A stretch of 64,000 nucleotides of DNA from Nectonema munidae (taxonomy: Eukaryota; Nematomorpha; Nectonematoida; Nectonematidae), in the NCBI GenBank assembly GCA_030549495.1, contig JAUIRK010000992.1, positions 62,001 to 126,000 on the forward strand, written 5' to 3'. Shown in pieces: positions 46,024-55,812 of the stretch; position 1 is the first letter of the stretch; each line of letters starts with the position of its first letter. A program made the translations under genes and the position numbers. The notes under the pieces were generated by a model that was not told the DNA's origin, searched no databases, and saw nothing but the letters and a program-made list of their open reading frames with translations.

Positions 46024-46267
46024 ATGCAAATTTAATTAAAATATTTTCGCTGGAAGTATAGTATTTAAATTCACCAATTTTGTAAAAAAAATATAATGTA
46101 ATCTTATAAATTTAGGACTTTAGGTTATGCGCTGAATACACTCTATTTTAAAGGATATTTGGTCTCCCGTGGTATTTCCAGACCACTAATTTTGAAAATT
46201 GCAAGAAAAAAATTTCGCCCCCCCCCCCCCCCCCCCCCCCCAATAATTTTGAGGATGTGCGCCCCTG

Positions 46268-46275
46268 ACCTAAAC
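46268..46275 (+). repeat. 8-bp target-site duplication, right
   Basis: ACCTAAAC, exact copy of 43213-43220. Confidence 0.9.
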
Positions 46276-47990
46276 GTTGGGTTCACCACTTTGATCACTA
46301 ATGACAGGATTGAGAAACCACAATGTGTTATATGTCATGCTGTTCTGAGTGCAGAGTCAATGAAACATCGAAACTTAAACGCCATCTAGAGACAAAGCTT
46401 CCACAACAGGCGAAAAAGACCTGGATTTTTTCAAACGCCAAGAAAACTGTTTCAAAAATAAAAGAATTGATAAAAGTGGGTTATTTCAGGAACAAAGTTC
46501 AGCCATAGTAGAAATTTCATATGGAATAGCATACGAAATTGTTAAGCATAAAAAATCTCATACGATCGAAGAAACTCTCATTAAGTCATGATCAAACTCA
46601 CATCATCAAAGCAGTGAATATTGTTTTAGGAGAGTCCAGTGCAAAGAAAATGCTGAATATATCACTGTCAAATAATACAATACAAAGGTGTTATTCTAAG
46701 TCGTCTATTGATGTTAAGGAACAAATTTTGGCCGAAATTAAAGATTTTCCCATGTTTGCTTTTCAACTTGATGAATCGACGGACATAAGTTCATGTTGAC
46801 AGTTGGTTGTCTTTGTGAGATATATTAATTCGGGAAACATTAAAGAAGAATTTTTATTTTGTAGTGAGCTTGAAAAAACAACATAAGCGGACGATACCAT
46901 GAGAAAAATTGTAACATTTTTCCAAGAAGAAAACCTTGAATGGGAAAAGGTGTGTGGAGTGTGTACAGACGGTGCACCAGCTATGATGGGATCGAAATCT
47001 GGATTTCACACTAGGGTAAAGAAACTGTCACCTCAAGCAAAAAGCTTCATGTTCCTCTACAAAAAGTTCTTCACTCTTTGATTGAAATTGTGAATTTTAT
47101 CAAATCTAAAGCACTCAACACTCGATTATACAAAGAATTATGCAAAGACATGAATGCTGACCATGAGACTCTCCTTTTTCACGCTGATGTACGTTGGCTC
47201 TCAAAAGGTAATGTTATTAATCGTGTTTTGACGAAATAAAAGTGTTCATTGAATCCCAGCACAAAAAAAATTTCTAGCCAATCTTGATGATGAGAATGGC
47301 AAAAAAGAGTCGCTTACCTTGCGAAGATATTTTCTATCAATTGAACAAGCTGAACTTGAAGCTTCAAGGGCAAGAAACACATGTTCTTGTTTTTCAAGAC
47401 AACCTTCATGCCTTTCTTTCAAACTTAAAAACTGGCATCGAAAGAGCAGCATGGGAAACTTCGCAATGTTCGAAAAACTTTTTACAATGGCTGATGAATC
47501 AGAAATCAAATTAGATCACTCTTTGAAGAACGAAATCACCAAACATCTTCAATCTCTGGAAGTTGAGCTTGAATGTTACTTCCCGAAGCTATCACAAGAA
47601 CAAGAAACCCTGGTTAAAAACCCGTTTTCTAAAGAGCTTGATGTATCAACAATTCCACATGATATTCAAGATGATTTCCTTGATTTGACAAAAGACTCTT
47701 CAGCTCGTGATCTTTTTATCAAAAAACCCCTCATTTAATTCCGTTGCTTATGCTTCATTCATATCCCAAAGTGAGCACAGTTGCTTTGCGTATTATTGTT
47801 CCCTTCGCCTCTACCTACCTTTGTGAAGCAGGATTTTTCTACACTTGTTAATTTAAAAACGAAAAACAGAAGTAGATTGAAGGTTGAAGACGACATGCGA
47901 CTGGCTATATGAAACACTCATACACAAATTTCAAAACTTACTTCTGAAATGCAACATCAGACTTCCCATTAGTAACATATTGAAGGTATC
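46268..47990 (+). pseudogene. hAT (ZBED5-like) transposase, main piece
   Basis: Continues the coding begun at 43183. BED finger: CVICHAVLSAESMK; the next bases encode KLKRHLETK in another frame (two bases lost near 46365). Catalytic Asp regions: FQLDESTDISS at about 46765 and CTDGAPAMMG at about 46960. An insertion-domain-like helix region follows (QLNKLNLKLQGQE, EIKLDHSLKNEITKHLQSLE). The dimerisation region near 47800-47910 is out of frame. About ten breaks are visible. The spacing and order fit a transposase of about 600 residues. Confidence 0.75.
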
Positions 47991-48110
47991 ATAATAAAAA
48001 AAAATTTGCCGATGTAGAGTTTTACAATTTTCACTGCGTAAATAGGAGCTGATAATAATATTTGGCAGGGGGTGGTCTGAGTTTTAACTTTTTAACTGAG
48101 CACTACACTC

Positions 48111-49158
48111 CTATATTTCAATAGTATACCATTTTTTATCCGGATAATTTTTTAACCGGGATGAATCTCTTTCTTTATATTTAAGATTGATTACTGCAAT
48201 CAAATTAATTCTTAAACCTCGAAAATCGTTCCCCCGATTTTTCGGCACCCTCAACATCCGTCATGTTATTTTTGGTAACGGAAATTTTATTTCTACCTCT
48301 ATGTTTCGTCAGTCTCAATATCCCTCTCCGCCATCAAATTTTAGTAACCAATGAATAATTTTATTATAAAAATTATCTCGATATTGCGTCAACTTGGTGC
48401 ACACATTTTTGTGATTTTTTGGTGATGATGACAAAAAATATCACACATAGCATATAACTTCGCAAATGTTCTTTTCAGAAGGAAAGGCAAATCTTTTTCT
48501 GAGTTATGATTTAGCTGTCACAGCCTTTCTGACACATCTCTCTCTTTCATCAATCATTTTTATTATTGATCAGAAGTTATTAGACATTATAAAAAAAATT
48601 TTGATATTTTTTATCTGCGCCCTGTAAGTGTTTTAAGTTATAAAAGAACAATTTTTCTACTTTAAATTTAATTTTAAATTATATCTTTATTTTTTCCTTT
48701 AGAATTATAAAATCTTAAAGAGAAAATATATATCAATAGTTTTAAATAAAAATGTTTTGTTTATAGGTATGATAAAGTAAAAAATATTTAAAAACTAGAT
48801 GATAAAAAAGAAGTACACTTATTAAATTTATCATGTCTAACAAAATCACATTATTGTTTAAAAATCGTAACATAGTTATTAATCATCGGATATTGTAAAT
48901 TCTGTTTCGAAGTTTTAATAAATTTCCCAAATAATTGTCTTAAGTGCCATTTATTTCAATTGATTAGCAGAATTTTTTGAAATATTGAATTATTCAAGGT
49001 GTTGCAATTAGTTAAAAGAAAATAGTATTGAAGTATTCACAAAAATAAAGTTTTTTTTATAATTATATATATTTTTTTATTTGGTGTATGAAACCTCCCA
49101 CTCTCCGTAAATGATACTTATTTGGTTGAAAAAAAAGTCTTACACAGCAAACTTTTGG
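48111..49158. other. Spacer; possible left part of the pogo element
   Basis: At 48210-48330 there are words similar to the pogo right end near 54825-54903 (TTAAACCTCG and CTCTATGTTTCGTCAGTCTC). This may be the left end of the pogo transposon, split from it by the LINE. The rest is AT-rich with no gene. Confidence 0.3.
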
Positions 49159-49172
49159 GTATATAAAAGAAG
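49159..49172 (+). repeat. Target-site duplication, left (LINE)
   Basis: GTATATAAAAGAAG, repeated exactly at 52603-52616. Confidence 0.8.
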
Positions 49173-49502
49173 AAGAAGAAAAAATTTATTAAGCATCAAA
49201 CTCTTAAACAAATCACATTAAAATATTTTAAATATGAACAAGATAAAATTATCAACACAAATATTATAAAACAATATTATAAAGCATGCAGGGAAGTTCA
49301 CAAGATCTATACAGACCGCTTAACATGATTCTCCCCGGAAAACAATATTTCTAAAATTACAAAATAGATATGATCATGAAATAATTATTTTAGCATTTAA
49401 AACTAAATATAATATTTTAGGTATCAAATCAGTAATAATCTTAAGATATTAAGGTATAAGATATATATATATATAATATATATATATTTAATCGTGCAAA
49501 TA

Positions 49503-51371
49503 TTAAATATGAGAAATACGTTTACAAATATAACAATTATTAGAATTACATGACGAAGCATAATTGGAGTAGAAATGCTTTTTGACTGTAGATATAAAAC
49601 TTTTAAAATTTAAAGTATTTTGCAGATGTAACAAATGAGTATTCCAAACACCGACACTTCTAAACTTCAGAGAACTTTTTGACTTTGATTTTTTGTATGA
49701 AGGAATAACTAAGTTATTTGAATTTCGAAGATTATAGGATGTTGTTTCTTTAACTATAAGGAACCAATTGTCAAACACTTTTGGTAGGGAACAGGTGAAG
49801 TATCTGACCAGAAATTTTAAAACTTGAAGCTTGTAAATGTCAGGGAACATAAGGAGATTGTTTTCTTTGAAAAAAGTTGAGGTATGGGACAGATACGGTA
49901 GATTAAATACTATCCTTATTGCCTTCTTTTGAAGTTTAACCAACACATCAAAATCCTTATATCCCCAATTCTGAACACTATAATACAAATGTGGAAGCAG
50001 TAAAGATTTATATATTTTTAGCTTTATATTGACAGGAAATAAATGCTGAGTATATTTCATTAACCCAATAATTGAGTTAAGTTTACTATTTGTGTGTAAA
50101 ATATGTTGATGCCACTTCAAATCATCTTTCAGTATTAATCCAAGGTAGTTAAAATAAGACACGACTTCAATTCCATGATTTTCAATATCAACTTTATCTT
50201 TATTTGAATTTTGAAAAAAGCATTGCTTTTGATTTCGTTCTGTTTATTAATAATCCATTGTTTCTACACCACTCAAAAACAGTACTTACTGATAAATCTA
50301 TAAAATTTTTATAATTTCTAAAATTTTCCTTAATGGAGTCATTTAACTTTAGGATTAATGTTAAGTCATCAGCGTAGAGAAGATGAAGAGCATTCAAATT
50401 TGAAAGATGAAGATCATTGACAAATATTGTAAAGAAAAGCGGACCAAGAAGAGAACCTTGAGGCACCCCAAAACAAACTTTACGCTCATCAGAAAAGGTC
50501 TGGTTTATACAAACTTTTTGTCTTCTATTAGTAAAGTACGATTCGAAAAATGAAAGTGATCGGGAATCAAAGCCATAGCATTTCAGTTTGTGCAAGAGAA
50601 GAGAATGAGAAATCATATCGAAAGCACGAGAAAGGTCGAAGTAAAAAGATAAAACAGTATCATTTTTATCTAAGGAAGAGATAACAGAGTCTATAAAAAA
50701 TGTATGTAAATACTGAGTTGAATGAAACTTTCTAAAACCAAATTGTTTGTCATAAAATAAATTGTTATTAGAAAAAAGGAATACACTCGTTTAAAAATAA
50801 TTTTCTCAAAAACTTTTGAAACAACGCTCACCAAACTTATCGGTCTGTAGTTTAATATATTTAGCTTGTTATCTTTTTTGTATACTGGCACAACCTTAGA
50901 CAATTTTAGACAAGATGGAAAAACAGATTTAAAAATACACATATTAAAAAAGTTACAAAGAAAAATACATATATAATTTTTCGACAATTTAATATGATTT
51001 ACCGACATGCCATATATGTCTTTAGAATCATTATTTCTCAGTTCATTTATCGCAAAAATAACATCATTAACAGTAATTGAACTAAATCTAAAGACATGGT
51101 TAATTTTGGGCAGAGTTGCATTACATTTTGTGAGATCAAAAGTATTATCCAAATTAAGATCAATAAAATGATTATTAAAAGTAGTAGCAATGTCTAAATC
51201 GTTTACTATTACTCTATCATTTACTAAAATTGAACTTATACTATGTTTTTCTTTTTTAATAACAGAATTTATAACTCTCCAAGTGTCTTTAGGCGAATGA
51301 CATTTTTCAAAAATATTGTTATAATAATCATATTTTAATTTTCTAATCAATCTTTGAATTTCACTTCTCAA
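49503..51371 (-). pseudogene. LINE reverse transcriptase, broken
   Basis: Minus-strand segments in order: 50691-51371 holds KVVPVYKKDNKLNILNYRPI then SLVSVVSKVFEKII (RT blocks 1-2). A frame change near 50760 hides FGFRKFHSTQYLH. The segment 50200-50616 holds MISHSLLLHKLKCYGFD, CFGVPQGSLLGPLFFTIFVN and LLYADDLTLIL (active-site YADD intact). The segment 49503-50162 holds YFNYLGLILKDDLKWHQHIL, LQKKAIRIVFNLPYLSHTST and the C-terminal GVWNTHLLHLQ. Roughly three breaks are visible. RT copies the element's RNA into DNA at the nicked target; this copy should not make an intact enzyme. Confidence 0.85.
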
Positions 51372-51383
51372 ACAAATAAACTC

Positions 51384-52529
51384 TTATCTTGAATCTTTAT
51401 TAGCTTTTCGCCTTAACTTTCTATATAAAACGTCTCTTCTACGAAGAAGTTTAAGCAACTCCTTTGTGACCCACCCATTTGACCCTGTTCGATATTTATA
51501 ACTTTTATTAATATGTTTAGTTGTCATAGACATGCTAACATCATAGGAGAACTTATCAATAAAATAATCAGCAATTATTTCAGGGTTTTCAGAAATACTC
51601 ATCAGAGACATCCAATTAAAATTTGATACTGTTTCAATAAACTTATTTGAATTAAAATATTGTTTGTATAAAACTTTATTATTGAAAAAACCAGCATTTA
51701 AAGATAATACAATTGGAAAGTGATCTGAAATGCATGTCTTGACTATAAAACTTTTATAATTTAAAGTAGAACTATCTATAAAAAAATTATCAAGTAAAGA
51801 CTGAGAAGATGCAAAAGTCATTTTTGTGATAGCAGGAAAAAAAGAATGAGAAAAAAAGACTTCAAAAAATGATGACACGGAAGAAGAAACATTTAGGTCA
51901 AATAAATTATAATTAAAATCTCCTGCAAAAATTTTAATGATCTTTGGATAATGAAAATCCAAGTATGATAAAAGTTTATCAAAATCTGTTGGCTTTTCGT
52001 AACAAGAATAAGGATGGCGATAAATATCTATGAGTAAAACTTTTTTGCCACTAGAAAAATGAATAACAATTACAAGCACTTCAAATGAAAGATCTTCAAT
52101 TGGTAAAGAAATAACTTCGTATACAAGCTTTCTATTTATGAAAAAACCTAAACCTCCATGTGTTGTGAACTTCGATTCCTGATTTAAAAAGATATAATCG
52201 TTTATTGAACATACCTGTATCAGTTTATCGGAGAGCCAAGTTTCCTGCACACATACAATAGAAACAAACTTAGATGAATTACAATTAATTTCGTTCAATA
52301 AAATCTCTAATTGTGAAATTTTATTTTTCAAAGAACAAATATTTAAACTTAAAATATTGAAGTTATATGGGAGTAAAAAATTTTCAATATCGGTTACAAG
52401 TTCTGATCGGCACTGACTATTTTCAGAACTATTTGAATTTAATGAAATGTTATCGTAAAAATCTACTTCTAATGCATCATAAGAAGACTGTGAGTATAGC
52501 ATAGAGTGTGATAGGGAACTAAATTTCAT
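51384..52529 (-). CDS. LINE APE-type endonuclease, open 381 codons
   Basis: Opens MKFSSLSHSMLYSQSS and carries the endonuclease signature residues: ILSLNICSLKNK (Asn), VCVQETWLS (catalytic Glu), GGLGFFINRK, LIDIYRHPYS (Tyr), FAGDFNYNLFD (Asp and Asn), CISDHFPIVLS (Asp and His). It ends at a stop at 51384 just before the RT segment (EIQRLIRKLKYDYYN), which should be one reading frame with it. All catalytic residues look intact. The enzyme nicks target DNA to start reverse transcription. Confidence 0.85.
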   Translation of the reverse strand: MKFSSLSHSMLYSQSSYDALEVDFYDNISLNSNSSENSQCRSELVTDIENFLLPYNFNILSLNICSLKNKISQLEILLNEINCNSSKFVSIVCVQETWLSDKLIQVCSINDYIFLNQESKFTTHGGLGFFINRKLVYEVISLPIEDLSFEVLVIVIHFSSGKKVLLIDIYRHPYSCYEKPTDFDKLLSYLDFHYPKIIKIFAGDFNYNLFDLNVSSSVSSFFEVFFSHSFFPAITKMTFASSQSLLDNFFIDSSTLNYKSFIVKTCISDHFPIVLSLNAGFFNNKVLYKQYFNSNKFIETVSNFNWMSLMSISENPEIIADYFIDKFSYDVSMSMTTKHINKSYKYRTGSNGWVTKELLKLLRRRDVLYRKLRRKANKDSR

Positions 52530-52602
52530 TACTATTTATAATATTCTGTAGGTTATCATGTAAAACTCTACTCACTTCATCCTGTTGTATATAAAATATC
52601 TT

Positions 52603-52616
52603 GTATATAAAAGAAG
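52603..52616 (+). repeat. Target-site duplication, right (LINE)
   Basis: GTATATAAAAGAAG, exact copy of 49159-49172. Confidence 0.8.
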
Positions 52617-53056
52617 TTACATAAAGCTGAACAGTTATGTAAATTATTTAAACTTTAATAGGATAATATGAAAAAATTTAAGCTCCTATCTTTTTTGATT
52701 GACTGTCGATTCAGCACGTGAGTAGACCAAAATATTGTGACAAGGTAATATTTTAGGCTGATAAATTCCTTCCATTAAAAATCCATTTTTTAGATGAGGG
52801 ACAAAAAAGTTTAATCTTAGTTTTTACTTTGTTGGGGTCTTTTGCGAAAAGGGGTCTTATAATCTGGATTTTATTGTAGGTGATTAATTTTATATTTTTT
52901 TCTCTTTTCATATAGGGTTTCAACTTAATGACTATCATAAAAATAAAATTCGATAAACTTTTATTTCAAAACAAGATTTAGTGTATTTGTTGGTATTTTA
53001 AATTTTTTTAAACACTATTTTATTTTATGCTTATTAAGATTATTATTACTTTTTGA

Positions 53057-54464
53057 ATGGCTTCTTTAAAACAAGAAAAACGCTCACTTACTGATTTATC
53101 AATAGAAAAAAACATTCAATATGCTTGTATAAAAAGGAAAAATCTGCAGCGAGCCACACTGAAATAGCAGACTTTTTTTCCAAGCAATCGGGTGTGATTA
53201 TTGGTCGCACGACTATTGGAGATATTCTGAGAAATAGTAAGAAGTGGGTTCCAGAAGCAGGCAATACTTCAGGGCGTTCAGCTAAAAATATTAAGTTGGA
53301 AGAAGCTCTTATGCTTTGGTTTAATGGAATGAGGTCAAAAAATGCTTGTATAACGGACATGATGTTACTAGAAAAAGCTCAGGATTTCGGTAAAAGTTTA
53401 GAAATCACCAACTTTTCATACTCTCGAGGGTGGTTGGATCGATTTAAAAAAAGACATGGAATATCTAAGCGTCGCGCGCATGGAGAAAGGGAAGGCGCCG
53501 ATAAAAATGCGGAAGAGATAGGGCGTCAAAAGTTACGAGAAAAGCTGACAAATTTAGATCCAGCTACTATTTATAACTGTGATGAGACGGGGTTGTTTTA
53601 TAAACTTCAACCTGATAGCACTTTAGCAACAGCTCCAGTGAAAGGACAGAAAAAATGTAAAGATCGTTTGACCATCCTTTTATGCTCACACAAACTCAAG
53701 CCTTTTGTAATTGGAAAAGCAAGAAGACCTCGTTGTTTCGGAAAAAAGTTTGATCCTTCTATTTATGTTGAATATTCATATAACACAAAAGCCTGGATGT
53801 CAGGCATCTTGTTTCAAAATTGGCTAACAAAACTCAATAAGCAAATGAAAATAAGTGGTAAAAACATAACTTTACTGTGTGATAATGCCTCGTGTCACAA
53901 AACAAAAGAATTTTCAAACATTAACATTATTTTTCTTCCTCCAAACACAACTACAAATATCCAACCTATGAATGCTGGAATTATAAAAAGCTTCAAACAA
54001 GACATTTCATAACTTGTCTTGAAAGTAATGAGCTTCCTAACTTGTCCGTAAGATCTGCTTTGGAAATGATAAAGACAGCTTGGAGCAATGTTACGCCTTC
54101 TATAATATTTAATTGCTGGTCTCACACCTGCATTTTACCCTTAGCATCCGAGCACTTACAAAATACACAAAACACTCATGCAACACTCGCAACTTTAGAA
54201 GACCTTCAAAGTAATTTAGATCTCTTGGCTGAAAAATGTCAAAATCCTTCTTGTGAATACATTCCTGCTTTCCAATTGGTTGATGTCGATGATAATATAG
54301 AAGTTACTCCTTTACTCAATGATGAAGAGATTATGGAAATCGTGAAAGAGTTTGAACCTACTAGCGATTCTTCTAGTGAAGGTCCTCATGAGGAAAAGAA
54401 AATTAGTTTCTTGGATGCAAATAAGTCTTATTATTCTAATCACTTTTATGGAGCAAAATCCTGA
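53057..54464 (+). pseudogene. pogo/Tigger transposase, recently broken
   Basis: DNA transposase of the Tc1/mariner superfamily with a CENP-B-type DNA-binding half and a DDE half. From ATG at 53057 (MASLKQEKRSLTDLS) a one-base frame change near 53120 leads to the long open part 53125-54012: AEIADFFSKQ-like HTH (HTEIADFFSKQSG), second HTH (FSYSRGWLDRFKKRHGISKR), catalytic blocks IYNCDETGLFY and LLCDNASCHKTKEF. The third block reads TTNIQPMNAGIIKSFK: the usual Asp of Q-P-x-D is Asn. A second one-base loss near 53995 shifts to 54003-54464 (HFITCLESNELPN, then an acidic tail). About 469 codons in all, near the family's usual length. Two frameshifts plus the Asp-to-Asn change make this copy inactive. 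Confidence 0.85.
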
Positions 54465-55800
54465 TTTTGGAAAAGATCATTTTGATAAGCTTTGGAATAT
54501 AAAGCGTACATTAGAAAAAAAGTTAAAGAAGCAAAGCAAACAACTTTACCTACTTTTTTTTATAAAAAATAAAACGTAATTTTTTTTTATAATTATTATT
54601 GGTGTCTATCTTCATTTTTTGTTGCTCCACAGAGACATTAGCCCTGATATCTTTTTTTACAACTTTTAATAGCCCCTTTATGTTAAATGAAAAAAAATTA
54701 AGTCACCTTGTTTATTTCTAGTCTAAATCACAGCGTTTTTGCCTTATTTTTGAGAACATTAATAATAATTTGGTGATTCAATATATCAAATAGTTTTGGC
54801 AAAATTAAATAGTCATTTATATATGCTTCTATGTTCCGTCAGCCTCGATAAATCTGTCTATTTTTTAGGAAACGCACCTTGACGGAACAACGAGGTTTGA
54901 CATATCTTGTAAATTAAATCCTGGAATAGAAAAGGTTTAACCAACAATTTTAAAAGAGAATTTCAAATGTTGCTTAAAAAGTTGCATCAGAGTTAGGAAT
55001 GCGTATTAAAAGTATTTATCCTTTTATGAATGGAACTCATGATAAAGTAGCGGAAATATTAAATACAATTTTTATGCCTTTTTGAGAAATAACGGTATCT
55101 CAAATAATGTATATCTTGTGGACATGTACCCATGAAAAAATATCCAAGTACTGGACTCCAAATCATTTTGTTTTGCTGATTTTCACTCAAAATGAGTAAA
55201 GGAAAGAAATGAAAAGAAAACTAAGCCAAAGCCCGATTAACAGCATTTTTAATCATAAATAACACGTTCTCACTTAAAAGACGACACCTATCTCTCCTTT
55301 AATGAAGACAGTACTGAATTTACTGAATCTTTAAATATGTTTAATGGAAAGCAACACTTGAAATCAAAGTAACACATTTTTAGCGAGCAGAGTATTTATA
55401 AACGAGTTCTTTTCTTCTGATCTCTGTTACTCCGACGTTATTCCAGACTATTTTATAGAAAATGTTTGGTTTAAAACAAAAATAATTCATCAAGATAAAA
55501 ATGATCAAAGAACTTTCTTTGATAACTTTGGAGTTTGGACTAAAACTACACAGAAAAAGGTGTATTTTTTAAACTTGAATAATGACACTGGTCTGCATCA
55601 AATTTGTTGTCAGAATTTTCTATACAAATACTGGGTCAAATTTTGATGCTGATTTCGAATATGTAACTCATTTAGTTTGATTAGCTCTACTTTTTTCGTA
55701 ATTCAATGACTTATAATTTATTAGTTTTTTTGGTTTTTTTCTTTTAGCTATTTTAAAATATTGTTTTTTTTGTGAAATAATAAAATTATTTTTGTTTTAG
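54465..55800. other. pogo 3' flank and gene-free stretch
   Basis: AATAAAA lies at 54567-54573. At 54830-54892 is a hairpin with arms ATGTTCCGTCA and TTGACGGAACA, followed by AACGAGGTTTGACATA (54889-54904), which looks like the right terminus of the pogo element (CAAACCTCGTT inward). From 54905 to 55800 no coding feature was recognised. Confidence 0.4.
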
Positions 55801-55812
55801 AATTAAATATAA

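Larger units (their letters stand above)
43221..46267. mobile_element. Non-autonomous hAT-type element, inserted in another hAT
   Basis: Both ends carry a perfect 15-bp inverted repeat: CAGGGGCGCACATCC at 43221-43235 and its reverse complement at 46253-46267. The flanks are a perfect 8-bp duplication (ACCTAAAC), the size hAT transposases make. Poly-C tracts adjoin both ends (43236-43250, 43290-43303, 46218-46241). The 3047-bp body has no transposase; it holds three smaller elements (43707-43902, 44311-44571, 45445-46013) and a tRNA-like repeat. Without these the body would be about 2 kb of AT-rich sequence, so the element probably relied on a transposase made elsewhere. Confidence 0.9.
42775..48110 (+). 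mobile_element. Charlie/ZBED-like hAT transposon, interrupted by another element
   Basis: The left tip is CAGGGTTTCCCAACCGGTGG followed by GTCTCGACCCAC, as in Charlie/SPIN-type hAT elements. The transposase starts at 43183 (MAKRRKYSESYLN), is cut at 43220 by a 3-kb insertion, and resumes at 46268 with GFTTLITNDRIEKPQCVICH (BED zinc finger, C-x-x-C). Then come FPMFAFQLDESTDISS, CGVCTDGAPAMMGSKSGF, NKLNLKLQGQETHV, and a C-terminal dimer region near 47800-47900 (TKNRSRLKVEDDMRLAI). The order is that of ZBED5/SCAND3-like transposases. Many frame changes and stops make it inactive. The right tip, expected near 48100, could not be matched to the left one. Confidence 0.75.
49173..52602 (-). mobile_element. 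CR1/Jockey-group LINE, nearly full length
   Basis: A 3430-bp minus-strand non-LTR retrotransposon flanked by a perfect 14-bp direct repeat. It encodes an APE-type endonuclease followed by reverse transcriptase with only a few breaks, so it is fairly young. The minus-strand 3' end is an (CTT)n-like tail (TTTTTTCTTCTTCTT), and a TA-rich run lies at about 49462-49490. I place it in the CR1/Jockey/Rex group from the RT words and C-terminal region; the exact clade is not certain. The 5' end, about 70 bp upstream of the first open frame, appears complete. Confidence 0.85.
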
